Part shown: positions 36,129 through 44,045 of the stretch, piece after piece
Numbering within the stretch: position 1 is the first letter of the stretch
How the letters are laid out: the number at the start of each line of letters is the position of its first letter
DNA from: an uncultured Oscillospiraceae bacterium
GTDB lineage: Bacteria; Bacillota; Clostridia; Oscillospirales; Ruminococcaceae
Assembly: GCA_949285935.1 (NCBI GenBank)
Contig: CASEAH010000110.1
Location: 1-51,207 of the forward strand
DNA length: 51,207 bases
Direction: 5' to 3'
Position numbers and translations under genes: made by a program
Notes under the pieces: model-generated
Databases searched by the model: none
What the model was told of the DNA's origin: nothing
What the model saw: the letters and a program-made list of their open reading frames with translations, nothing else

Positions 36129-37046
36129 ATGGAGGAAGGAAAAACACTGATCCTGTATCCCTGTGCCAAAGTGAATTTTACCATGGAGGTCCTTGACAAA
36201 CGTCCGGACGGCTATCATCTTGTCCGTACGGTGATGCAAAGCGTCAGCCTGCGGGACCGGCTGACCATAGAGCGGACCAGGGAGCGCGGCATCCTTTTTA
36301 CCTGCACCCTTCCGGAACTGGCGGGTGAAGATAACCATGTGGTGCGGGCGTTCCGCCTGCTGGAACGGGAATTTTGCCTGCCTGGCGGTATACGGGCCCA
36401 CCTGGATAAAAGGATCCCCTGCCAAAGCGGTATGGGAGGGGGAAGCAGTGATTGTGCCGGTGCGCTGCTGGGGGTAGTCCGGCTGTTTGATCTGCCGGTT
36501 TCGGCGAAAGAGCTGGCGGCCCTGGGAAAACAGCTGGGGGCGGATGTCCCGTTTTGTCTGGGGGGGCGTCCTGCTTTGGCCCAGGGAATCGGGGAAAAGC
36601 TGACGCCTCTGACGGTGGGACCACCCATGGAACTGGTGGTGTTGATGCCTCCTGCGGCTTTTTCCACACCGGAAATGTACCGGCGGCTGGACAGCAGGAC
36701 CCAGCGGCCGCCGCTGATGGATTTGGAACCACTGCTTCATGGTCTGGCTGCAGGGGATTCTTGCGCGGTTTCCGGGGCATTATGTAACCATTTTGAGGCG
36801 GCAGCCCCCTGCCCGCATCTGATTGATGAGGCAAAGCAGGCTCTTCTGTCTGCAGGTGCGCAGGGAGCCTCCATGACGGGCGCAGGCGCGGCGGTATTTG
36901 GCATTTTTTCTTCCCGGGAAAAGGCGGATGCGGCGGCATTCCGGCTGCGGCGGAAGGAAGGATTCCGGGTCTTTCGGTGCCACACCCTGGCGGATGCATG
37001 GTCTGCCGCAGCACAGGAAGGAGAAGAAAAATGGAATATGGAATGA
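36129..37046 (+). CDS. ispE: 4-diphosphocytidyl-2-C-methyl-D-erythritol kinase
   Basis: A 305-residue GHMP kinase catalysing MEP step 4. The N-terminal CAKVNFTMEVLDKRPDGYH is typical of IspE, and the glycine-rich ATP loop is PCQSGMGGGSSDCAGAL near residue 97. The C-terminal ASMTGAGAAVFGIF is GHMP motif 3. Its ATG directly follows the ispDF stop codon, and its last 16 nt overlap the next gene. The operon order suggests coordinated production with ispDF. Confidence 0.95.
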   Translation: MEEGKTLILYPCAKVNFTMEVLDKRPDGYHLVRTVMQSVSLRDRLTIERTRERGILFTCTLPELAGEDNHVVRAFRLLEREFCLPGGIRAHLDKRIPCQSGMGGGSSDCAGALLGVVRLFDLPVSAKELAALGKQLGADVPFCLGGRPALAQGIGEKLTPLTVGPPMELVVLMPPAAFSTPEMYRRLDSRTQRPPLMDLEPLLHGLAAGDSCAVSGALCNHFEAAAPCPHLIDEAKQALLSAGAQGASMTGAGAAVFGIFSSREKADAAAFRLRRKEGFRVFRCHTLADAWSAAAQEGEEKWNME

Positions 37047-38338
37047 GCAGGGAGCTGGCATACCTGGAAGAAAAACGTCCGGTTCGGCTGGGGATCATCG
37101 GGATCGGGCAGATGGGCCGGGCGCTGTTGACCCAGACCTTGGGGCTTCCCGGCTTCCGGCCCTGTGTGCTGGTAGATCACCAGCCCCGGCGCGCCAGACA
37201 TATTTTGGAGCAGGCGGGGGTCCCGGCAGTAGATATTGTGGAAACACTGCATCCGGATCGGGCAGCAGCGGCACTGGAATCGGGGCGGGTGGTGATCAGT
37301 GAGGATGACACATTGCCTGCCCGGCTTGGCGGGATAGATGTTGTGGCAGAGGCGACCGGCTCCCCGGAGGACGGCGGCAGGATTTGTTCCCACGCCATTG
37401 AGGAAGGGAAAAATGTGGTTTCCCTGAACGTGGAAAGCGACGTGGTGGTAGGACCGCTGCTGGCCAGGATGGCCCGGGAAGCAGGCGTCCTTTATACCGG
37501 ATCGGCAGGAGATGAACCGGCGGCCGTGATGGAACTGTATGATTTTGCCCTGTCCATGGGAATGACGCCACTGGTGGTGGGAAAGGGAAAAAATAACCCG
37601 CTCAATGTGGAGGCGACTCCGGATACTGCAGCGGAGGCGGCCCGCAAAGCGGGAATGAATCCACGAATGCTGGCCTCCTTCCAGGACGGGACCAAAACCA
37701 TGGTGGAGATGACCGCCATGGCCAACGCCACCGGATTCCTGCCCGATTGTCCCGGCGCCCACGGCCCCAGCGGCGGGGTGGGAGATTTGTTGGACCTGTA
37801 CCGGCTGCGGCGGGAAGGCGGCATTCTGGAACGTTATGGAGTGGTGGATTACACCAATGGCGTGGCGCCCGGCGTTTACCTGATTTATACCACTGACAAA
37901 CCGGAACTGCGGAGGGAGCTGGCATATCTTTCCCAGGGGGAGGGGCCCAATTATCTTTTGTACCGTCCCTATCACCTGACCAGCCTGGAAACCCCCAGGA
38001 GTATCGTTAAAATGATCCTGCACCGGGAGGCATCTATCCTGCCGGCGCCCGGAGCCCCCTATGCCGAAACTGCGGCGGTGGCAAAGCGGGACTTAAAGAC
38101 CGGAGAATATCTGGATGGAATCGGAGGATATACCGTCTACGGTAAAATCCTTACCCGGCAGCAGGCCATCCGGGACGGAGCGCTTCCCATAGGGCTGGTA
38201 AACCGGAAAACCCGTGTGCTGCGGGACATCCCCCGTGGAACAGTCATTACCTGGGAAATGGTGGATGTGGATGAAAGCTCTGTACTGCTGAAGCTGCGGC
38301 GGGAACAGGACCGTCTGGAAGCAAGGGGGAGTCTTTAA
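37031..38338 (+). CDS. DXR-II/DRL-like reductoisomerase (COG4091 oxidoreductase with SAF domain)
   Basis: A 435-residue oxidoreductase of the COG4091 family, often misannotated as homoserine dehydrogenase. The N-terminal Rossmann fold has GIIGIGQMGRAL (glycines 24, 26, 29); a central catalytic region holds VVSLNVESDVVVGP and TGSAGDEPAA; the C-terminal SAF domain is about 350-435 (AVAKRDLKTGEYLDGIGG). A member of this family in Brucella replaces DXR as the second MEP enzyme (DRL or DXR-II). Position directly after ispDF and ispE, overlapping ispE by 16 nt, makes that function likely here. AAGGAG lies 7 nt before the ATG. Family call is firm; the reaction is inferred from context. Confidence 0.8.
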   Translation: MEYGMSRELAYLEEKRPVRLGIIGIGQMGRALLTQTLGLPGFRPCVLVDHQPRRARHILEQAGVPAVDIVETLHPDRAAAALESGRVVISEDDTLPARLGGIDVVAEATGSPEDGGRICSHAIEEGKNVVSLNVESDVVVGPLLARMAREAGVLYTGSAGDEPAAVMELYDFALSMGMTPLVVGKGKNNPLNVEATPDTAAEAARKAGMNPRMLASFQDGTKTMVEMTAMANATGFLPDCPGAHGPSGGVGDLLDLYRLRREGGILERYGVVDYTNGVAPGVYLIYTTDKPELRRELAYLSQGEGPNYLLYRPYHLTSLETPRSIVKMILHREASILPAPGAPYAETAAVAKRDLKTGEYLDGIGGYTVYGKILTRQQAIRDGALPIGLVNRKTRVLRDIPRGTVITWEMVDVDESSVLLKLRREQDRLEARGSL

Positions 38339-38593
38339 AACTCTCCGGCTTTTCAGTCTGTCCCGGCACGCCGCATGAACAGAGGATCCTGCGGGTCAGG
38401 ACTGTTCCTCGTTTCCGCACCCTTCCATCCGTCGGTTTGTGGATTCTATCCTTCAGACGGCGGAATTTGATGATTTCAGCATAGCGATCATTTCTCCACG
38501 GTCCCGTGGGGACCATCCCGCAGGCCACCATAGAAGCGGGCCATATAAAAAGAGAAAAACGGCGAATGCTGCTTCTGCGGCCTCGTAAGCGGC

Positions 38594-39562
38594 CTAATCA
38601 TGAGATTCAGGTTCCGGTTTATCCAACTGGGAAGGAAAAGATGACAGAGCGTTTTCCAAAACCGGATTTTCCTCCAAAGCCGGTGCTTGATAGGAGAAAT
38701 GATTTGCGTCCAAAGTTTCGGTCCGGCCGGGAGCCCCCGGGGATGTTGATTCCCCCCGGGGGCTTTGAAATGTCACAGGCAGCTTACGGGGTCTGCGGAG
38801 CCGGGGACCCGGATCCGGCATTTCCGGCATATCCTTCCAGAAGCGTTTGGGACACATGGTTTGCTGGCACCTGGGATTGAGTCGTCCGGAAATGGCAATG
38901 GCGGTATGGAAGGTCTGCCAAAGGCTGCGGACATACTCCTCTTCCACTCCGGGTCGTGGGGGAGAGAAATCCTCCATGGGCATGAGTCCGCACTGACCAT
39001 CCCGCCGGTGGACCAAAGCCATATGGTGCACATCGTCGTAAACAAGAAAATCCTCCTGGGAATACCGGTTGATGAAATGGTCTGCTACAAGGGGGAGAAT
39101 TTGGTTTTTGGGAGAGATAACGGCGGTGAGAAATCCCGCGTTTTCTGAAAAGCGGAGAAATCCCATGAAATGGTGGGCCTCAAACCACAGGCTTTTGATG
39201 GCGCGGGTGAGAGTCATGACCGTTTCATCCCCCAGCTGCTGGGTAACTTTACCGCCCTGCTGCAAGCCCAGCCGGACAAAGCGCAGGATCAGCAGTTCCT
39301 TGTGGGGGAGACAGGTGAGAAAAGCCCGGACCACCATTTCCCGGGCCAGGGGGGAAATCTTGTGATCCAGAGCATCCCAGACGCGCCGGGCCCGGTCAGG
39401 CTGAGTGACAACGGTATGCAGGGCCCAGAGAGACTGCTGCTCCCGATCCGCAGGCAAAATGTCCAGAGGTTCCTCATTGCGCAGAAAGCTTTCAAAAATA
39501 CAGCAAAGAAGCCCATCCAGAGAGCCGTCATATTGGTAGATCAAATTTGTCCGCTCAGGCAT
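38594..39562 (-). CDS. DUF4130/TIGR03915 protein, partner of the radical SAM DNA-repair protein
   Basis: A 322-residue protein. Residues 1-248 match the DUF4130 (TIGR03915) family, encoded beside TIGR03916 radical SAM proteins or fused to UdgX-type uracil-DNA-binding proteins. Conserved features are YDGSLDGLLCCIFESF at the start, RFVRLGLQQGG, LWFEAHHFMGFLRF and the terminal block RCQQTMCPKRFWKDMPE with two cysteines. Residues 249-322 are an extra Pro/Ser/Glu-rich tail, likely disordered, replacing the UdgX domain found in some relatives. It overlaps the radical SAM stop by 22 nt, so translation is coupled. The biochemical function is unknown. Confidence 0.87.
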   Translation of the reverse strand: MPERTNLIYQYDGSLDGLLCCIFESFLRNEEPLDILPADREQQSLWALHTVVTQPDRARRVWDALDHKISPLAREMVVRAFLTCLPHKELLILRFVRLGLQQGGKVTQQLGDETVMTLTRAIKSLWFEAHHFMGFLRFSENAGFLTAVISPKNQILPLVADHFINRYSQEDFLVYDDVHHMALVHRRDGQCGLMPMEDFSPPRPGVEEEYVRSLWQTFHTAIAISGRLNPRCQQTMCPKRFWKDMPEMPDPGPRLRRPRKLPVTFQSPRGESTSPGAPGRTETLDANHFSYQAPALEENPVLENALSSFPSQLDKPEPESHD

Positions 39563-40848
39563 TTGCGTAAATCCTCCGGAGTGGGATCGTTGGGTGGGAA
39601 CAGAGAAAGCTGTTGTGCCTCGTCCGGCTGGGGAAGGGAAGGCCTTTCAGCGGCAACCAGTCCCTGCAGGATGGTATTTTCGGAGATCCGCAGCCCCTCC
39701 AGCATTCTGCCGCCGCAGGTGATAAAGTATTGGGCACGTTTGAGGACCACGCCCATCCGTTTCAGGGCAGCCCAGTCCAGCCGGCCGACCTTCCGGGCCG
39801 CAGTGATCCGATTGGCGGAAGTGACCCCGATCCCCGGCACCCGCAGCAGCGTTTCATAGGAGGCGCGGTTGATCTCCACAGGAAAAAGTTCCAGGTGGTT
39901 CAGCGCCCAGTTGCATTTGGGGTCCACCAGCGGGTTAAGACTGGGATGCGCCTCATCCAAAAGTTCGGAAGCGGAAAACCCATAGAATCTCAGCAGCCAG
40001 TCGGCCTGGTAGAGACGATGCTCCCGCAGGAGGGGAGGGCGGGTGTCGACGGCGGGGAGAAGAGGATTCTCCACCATGGGGATGTAAGCGGAAAAAAAGA
40101 CCCGGCGCAGGCCATACCGTTGGTACAGAGCCTCGGACAGATGCAGGATCTGAAAATCATTCTCAGCAGAAGCTCCTATGATCATTTGCGTGCTTTGCCC
40201 GGCGGGAGCAAATCGTGGAGCGGAGCGATAGCGCGCCAGATCGTGGGTATTTTCAGTAATGCGGGAGCGAATCTGCTTCATCGGTTCCAAAATATCGGAG
40301 CGGCTTTTGTCCGGGGCCAGCAGACCCAGGCTTTGCCGGGAAGGCAGCTCGATATTGACGCTCATTCGGTCGGCCAGCAGCCCAAGCCGGTCAATCAGAC
40401 GGCTGTCGGCTCCCGGGATGGCTTTGACATGGATATAACCCTGGAAGTGGTACTCCCTGCGCAGAATGGTCAGAACCTCCGCCATCTGTTCACAGGTATA
40501 GTCGGGATTTTTAAGGATGCCCGAGCTGAGGAACAGACCCTCGATATAGTTCCGCCGGTAGAAAGCCATGGTCAGATCGGACAGTTCCCGGGGGGTGAAG
40601 GCAGCCCGGGGGACGTCATGAGAACGGGCGTTCACGCAGTATTTGCAGTCGTAGGCACAGTAGTTGGTCATCAGTACCTTAAGCAGGGAGACACACCGAC
40701 CATCGGCGGAAAAGCTGTGACAAATTCCCGCCGAAACGGCATTTCCCACCCCATCGCCCCGGTTACGGCGGTTTACGCCGCTGGAGGTGCAGGCTACATC
40801 ATATTTGGCGGCGTCGGTAAGGATGCGCAGTTTTTCCATCAGGTCCAC
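39541..40848 (-). CDS. Putative DNA modification/repair radical SAM protein (TIGR03916)
   Basis: A 435-residue radical SAM protein. The [4Fe-4S] motif is C64-x3-C68-x2-C71 in NYCAYDCKYC. The N-terminal LRILTDAAKYDVACTSSG and a C-terminal helix-hairpin-helix (VPGIGVTSANRITAA) are typical of TIGR03916. Near the C-terminus (412-417) is QQLSLF, a consensus beta-clamp-binding motif, followed by an 18-residue tail. The best start is a GTG 7 nt after GGAGG (giving MDLMEKLRIL); an ATG three codons later is possible. Two LexA-like sites lie in the promoter. The family is predicted to act on DNA, but substrate and product are unknown. Confidence 0.9.
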   Translation of the reverse strand: MDLMEKLRILTDAAKYDVACTSSGVNRRNRGDGVGNAVSAGICHSFSADGRCVSLLKVLMTNYCAYDCKYCVNARSHDVPRAAFTPRELSDLTMAFYRRNYIEGLFLSSGILKNPDYTCEQMAEVLTILRREYHFQGYIHVKAIPGADSRLIDRLGLLADRMSVNIELPSRQSLGLLAPDKSRSDILEPMKQIRSRITENTHDLARYRSAPRFAPAGQSTQMIIGASAENDFQILHLSEALYQRYGLRRVFFSAYIPMVENPLLPAVDTRPPLLREHRLYQADWLLRFYGFSASELLDEAHPSLNPLVDPKCNWALNHLELFPVEINRASYETLLRVPGIGVTSANRITAARKVGRLDWAALKRMGVVLKRAQYFITCGGRMLEGLRISENTILQGLVAAERPSLPQPDEAQQLSLFPPNDPTPEDLRKCLSGQI

Positions 40849-40864
40849 AGCGGCCCCTCCCGTA

Positions 40865-40878
40865 AAAACATTTGTTCT
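40865..40878 (-). promoter_or_regulatory. Second LexA-like site, over the start of transcription
   Basis: Read on the minus strand, AGAACAAATGTTTT matches 12 of 14 positions of the Firmicute LexA consensus CGAACRNRYGTTYC. It covers about +3 to +16 of the predicted transcript. Its centre is 33 bp, close to three helical turns, from the first site. Confidence 0.6.
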
Positions 40879-40887
40879 GTATGCTTT

Positions 40888-40917
40888 ATTATAGTTTCGA
40901 ACAAACGTTTTTGTCAA
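40888..40917 (-). promoter_or_regulatory. Promoter of the radical SAM/DUF4130 operon
   Basis: On the minus strand TTGACA, an 18-bp spacer, then TATAAT. Transcription would start near 40881, giving a leader of about 33 nt before the GTG start. The spacer contains the LexA box. Confidence 0.85.
40898..40911 (+). promoter_or_regulatory. LexA (SOS) box inside the promoter spacer
   Basis: CGAACAAACGTTTT matches 13 of 14 positions of the Bacillus-type LexA consensus CGAACRNRYGTTYC. It lies entirely between the -35 and -10 hexamers, where bound LexA would block RNA polymerase. SOS induction of the cassette is therefore predicted. Confidence 0.8.
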
Positions 40918-40922
40918 GAGAC

Positions 40923-40956
40923 AAAAAATTCCATCGGCGGAAAATGGCCGATGGAA
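40923..40956 (-). terminator. Rho-independent terminator upstream of the radical SAM promoter
   Basis: On the minus strand TTCCATCGGC pairs exactly with GCCGATGGAA around an 8-nt loop, followed by TTTTTTG. It would end transcripts from the aldehyde dehydrogenase gene and insulate the LexA-controlled promoter just downstream. The 263 bp between it and that gene hold no convincing gene. Confidence 0.85.
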
Positions 40957-41219
40957 TCAGTGAACTTGAAAGATGCTGAAAACACAGCAAAGCCTCATCC
41001 TCTGCCCGATTGCATAGTGTTTGGGGGTCATAAAAGCTTGGTTTAACAGCTGTTTTATAGAATTTAATGTGTAAAGCCGATTGACATTACACTTTACAAA
41101 ATGGCTGAATAAAAGGATTTTTGGCATACGCCATAGAAAGAGAGAAAAATTCTTTCGGAGAGGAAATACATCCTTCTTTCCGGATGCCGGACTGGAGGAA
41201 GTACTGCACCCTCGTGCAG

Positions 41220-42599
41220 TCACCCCAAAAAACGGCGAAGGCGCCGGGCATTGCGGGCGGTATAAGGGCGGTATCGGATGGGGAGGTCGGGCCAGGGGTA
41301 TTTTTTAAGAATACTCCGATGATGGCTGAAGGTTTCGAAACTGGCTTTGCCATGGTAACTGCCCATACCGCTGTTTCCCACTCCGCCAAAAGGCATGTGA
41401 CTGGTGGCAAGGTGGACTACCGTGTCGTTGATGCAGCCGCCGCCAAAGGAACAACGGTCCAGAAAAAGACGTTCCGTCTGCCGGCTGCCGGTAAACAGAT
41501 AAAGGGCCAGCGGCCTGGGACGGGCATTAATAAAGTCCACGGCTTCTTCCAGCTGCCGGAAGGTAAGAACCGGGAGGATGGGACCGAAAATCTCTTCTGC
41601 CATAACAGGGCTTTGGGGGGAAGCGGGTTCCAGAATGGTGGGGGCGATACGCAGGGTTGCAGGATCTGCCTCACCCCCTTCCAGAGGAGTTTCCCCTTCC
41701 AGCAGAGAAAGCAGCCGGCGAAAATGCTTTTCATTCACAATTTTCCCATAATCGGGACATTCCAGCGGCCGGGGACCCAAGGACCGATGGATTTCCTTGC
41801 GCAGCAGCGCCACAAGGCGGTCTTTTACTCCCTCCTGGACCAACAGGTAGTCGGGAGCCACACAGGTCTGCCCCGCGTTGAGGATTTTACCGAAAATGAT
41901 CCTTCTTGCCGCCAACGGCAGATCGGCTGTCTCATCCACAATGCAGGGACTTTTGCCTCCCAGTTCCAGACAAACCGGGGTCAGGTTCCGGGAGGCCTTT
42001 TCCATCACCAGCTTGCCCACCTCCACGCCGCCGGTAAAGAAGATAAAATCAAATTTCTCATCCAGAAGAGCGGCGTTTTCTTCCCGTCCTCCCTGGACAA
42101 CGGCAACAAATTCGGGCTGGAAGCAGCTGTTAATAAGGTCTGCGATAGCCTGACTGGAGGCGGGAGCATAGGCCGAAGGTTTCACCACCGCGCAGTTGCC
42201 CGCCGCGATGGCCCCGATCAGAGGCTCTATGGCCAACTGAAAGGGATAGTTCCAGGGAGACATGACAAGGGCCACTCCGTAGGGTTGGGGAGAAATGAAG
42301 CTGCGGGCGGGAAACTGAGAGAGAGGAGTGGGAACGCGCTTTTCTCTGGACCATTGCCGCAAATGCTTTTGGACATATCGGATTTCTTCCAGAACCATGC
42401 CGATTTCGGTCATGTAGCTTTCCAAGGCGCACTTATTCAAATCTTTTTCCAGCGCCGCGCAAATTTTATTTTCCTGGCGAAGGATCGCCTGCCGGAGGCT
42501 CTCCAGGGCGGCGACGCGCCAGTGGACGTCCAGGGTGACCCCGGAAGCAAAAAACGTCCGTTGAGAGGTAACCAGTTCATGAATGGATGCGGATACCAT
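41220..42599 (-). CDS. Aldehyde dehydrogenase (class 3-like)
   Basis: A 459-residue NAD(P)-dependent aldehyde dehydrogenase. The catalytic cysteine lies in NAGQTCVAPDY near residue 245 and the general base glutamate in LELGGKSP near residue 212. MSPWNYPFQL binds the cofactor and EEIFGPILPV is conserved near the C-terminus. The short N-terminus and PWNYPFQLAIEPLIGAIAAGN are typical of class 3/fatty-aldehyde-type enzymes such as YwdH. AGGAGG lies 8 nt before the ATG. It diverges from the his operon. The natural aldehyde is unknown. Confidence 0.93.
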   Translation of the reverse strand: MVSASIHELVTSQRTFFASGVTLDVHWRVAALESLRQAILRQENKICAALEKDLNKCALESYMTEIGMVLEEIRYVQKHLRQWSREKRVPTPLSQFPARSFISPQPYGVALVMSPWNYPFQLAIEPLIGAIAAGNCAVVKPSAYAPASSQAIADLINSCFQPEFVAVVQGGREENAALLDEKFDFIFFTGGVEVGKLVMEKASRNLTPVCLELGGKSPCIVDETADLPLAARRIIFGKILNAGQTCVAPDYLLVQEGVKDRLVALLRKEIHRSLGPRPLECPDYGKIVNEKHFRRLLSLLEGETPLEGGEADPATLRIAPTILEPASPQSPVMAEEIFGPILPVLTFRQLEEAVDFINARPRPLALYLFTGSRQTERLFLDRCSFGGGCINDTVVHLATSHMPFGGVGNSGMGSYHGKASFETFSHHRSILKKYPWPDLPIRYRPYTARNARRLRRFLG

Positions 42600-42727
42600 T
42601 ATTTAAACCTCCTGTTTTCATGGGGCGGAATCCATGCTACACTATGACTTAGAAAAAGATAGGAAATCATGGAAGGTTGATGCTTGATATTATGCCCTCA
42701 AAAGAAAAAATTTAATGATTTTCTTCC

Positions 42728-42736
42728 AGTATACCA
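42728..42736 (-). promoter_or_regulatory. Extended -10 promoter of the aldehyde dehydrogenase gene
   Basis: On the minus strand TGG-TATACT, about 130 nt before the start codon. The -35 region is poor. Confidence 0.45.
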
Positions 42737-42773
42737 TAGGGCCGGAAACGGGAAAAGCAAATGGAAAAAAGAA

Positions 42774-42802
42774 TTGACAGAAATACTTTATTATGATAAC
42801 AT
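42774..42802 (+). promoter_or_regulatory. Histidine operon promoter
   Basis: TTGACA, a 17-bp spacer, then TAACAT. The leader to hisZ is only about 30 nt, so there is no room for a T-box or a histidine leader-peptide attenuator. Confidence 0.65.
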
Positions 42803-42836
42803 ATTAGCGAATTAAAGCAACTGGGAGGAATGGGGA

Positions 42837-44045
42837 ATGCCCAGCTATAACAAGATCACCCCGGAAGGCATCCGGGACACTTTGTTTGAGCAATGCGAAA
42901 CCCGACGGCGTGTGCAGCAGGCGCTGGCTGCACTTCTGGAGAGCCGGGGCTTTGACGAAGTCATGACGCCGGGGCTGGAATTCTATGATGTTTTTTCCTC
43001 CAGCGCCGCCCATTTTCCCCAGGAGAGCATGTATAAACTCAGCGATAACAAGGGACGGCTGCTGGTGATGCGCCCGGACTGCACCATCCCCATTGCCCGG
43101 CTTACAGCCACGAAACTGGGAGGGCTGCCCAGACCCTTACGGCTCTATTACAGCCAGCAGATCTACCGCCGCCATTCCGCCATGCGGGGAGTCAGCGACG
43201 AATTTTGCCAAATGGGTGTGGAATTGATCGGAGCCTCCGGGGAAGGGGCCGATCTGGAGATGCTGCAGCTGGCGGCACAATGCCTGGCGTCCTGTGGATT
43301 GGAAGGGTTCCGGCTGGAAATCTGTCACATCGGATTTTTTAAGAAGCTGGTTGCCGCAGCAGGCCTGACCCCGGAAGCGGGAGAGGAGGCCCGGCAGCTG
43401 ATCGAAGCCAAAAATTATGCGGCGCTTAATGACCTGCTGGATAACGGCATGGACTCCCCGGCGCTGCGGTCTTTGCGTTCCTTGCCCCGTCTGTTTGGCC
43501 CGGTGGAGATCCTGGAGCAGGCGGAATCCCTGCTGGAGGAGGCGTCCCCGGAGGTGGAAGCGGTACGGCGGCTCTGCCGGGGAATGGAGAACCTGGGCCT
43601 GAAAGATAAGGTCATGGTGGATCTGGGACTGGTGAATCAGGCCGAATACTATACCGGGGTCATTTTTCGGGGATATCTGGAGGGAGTGGGAGAGCCGGTG
43701 CTTTCCGGCGGACGGTATGACGGTTTGATGGCCGATTTTGGAGAACCGGCTCCCGCCACAGGGTTCGCCGTCAATGTGGATCTGGTGGCGTCGGCCTTGC
43801 TGCAAAGCGATCCAGGCCGGCGGCAGCCCATCGCCTTTCTGATTCATGGCGGCCCCGGCTACTGGGAGAAGGCCCTCCGGGAGGGGGAGCGGCTTGCCCG
43901 GGAAGGCTTCCGCTGCGAGGTCAGCCCTTTTGAAAGGGAAGAAGAAGCGATGGATTATGCCCGCCGCCGGGGAGTGCGTACCCTTCGTCTGGTGGGGGAA
44001 CGCCCGGGAGATATTATCCTGACAAACGAAGGAGAGAGGCCATGA
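42837..44045 (+). CDS. hisZ: ATP phosphoribosyltransferase regulatory subunit
   Basis: A 402-residue HisRS-like protein that forms the regulatory partner of short-form HisG. Class II synthetase-like motifs are visible: FDEVMTPGLEFYDVF, MRPDCTIPIAR (motif 2 region) and YYSQQIYRR. It lacks the C-terminal anticodon-binding domain of a true HisRS and is encoded directly before a short hisG, so it is HisZ. GGAGG lies 8 nt before the ATG. It overlaps hisG by 4 nt. Confidence 0.93.
   Translation: MPSYNKITPEGIRDTLFEQCETRRRVQQALAALLESRGFDEVMTPGLEFYDVFSSSAAHFPQESMYKLSDNKGRLLVMRPDCTIPIARLTATKLGGLPRPLRLYYSQQIYRRHSAMRGVSDEFCQMGVELIGASGEGADLEMLQLAAQCLASCGLEGFRLEICHIGFFKKLVAAAGLTPEAGEEARQLIEAKNYAALNDLLDNGMDSPALRSLRSLPRLFGPVEILEQAESLLEEASPEVEAVRRLCRGMENLGLKDKVMVDLGLVNQAEYYTGVIFRGYLEGVGEPVLSGGRYDGLMADFGEPAPATGFAVNVDLVASALLQSDPGRRQPIAFLIHGGPGYWEKALREGERLAREGFRCEVSPFEREEEAMDYARRRGVRTLRLVGERPGDIILTNEGERP

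Noticed and set aside
37031-38338. Homoserine dehydrogenase
   Set aside because: The protein has a C-terminal SAF domain and belongs to the COG4091 group; its place in the MEP operon fits DXR-II better, and no homoserine-pathway gene is adjacent.
42600-42836. T-box or leader-peptide control of the his operon
   Set aside because: The best promoter leaves about 30 nt of leader; no specifier loop, T-box word or antiterminator was seen.
42837-44045. Histidyl-tRNA synthetase
   Set aside because: No C-terminal anticodon-binding domain, and a short HisG gene follows with a 4-nt overlap, so it is HisZ.
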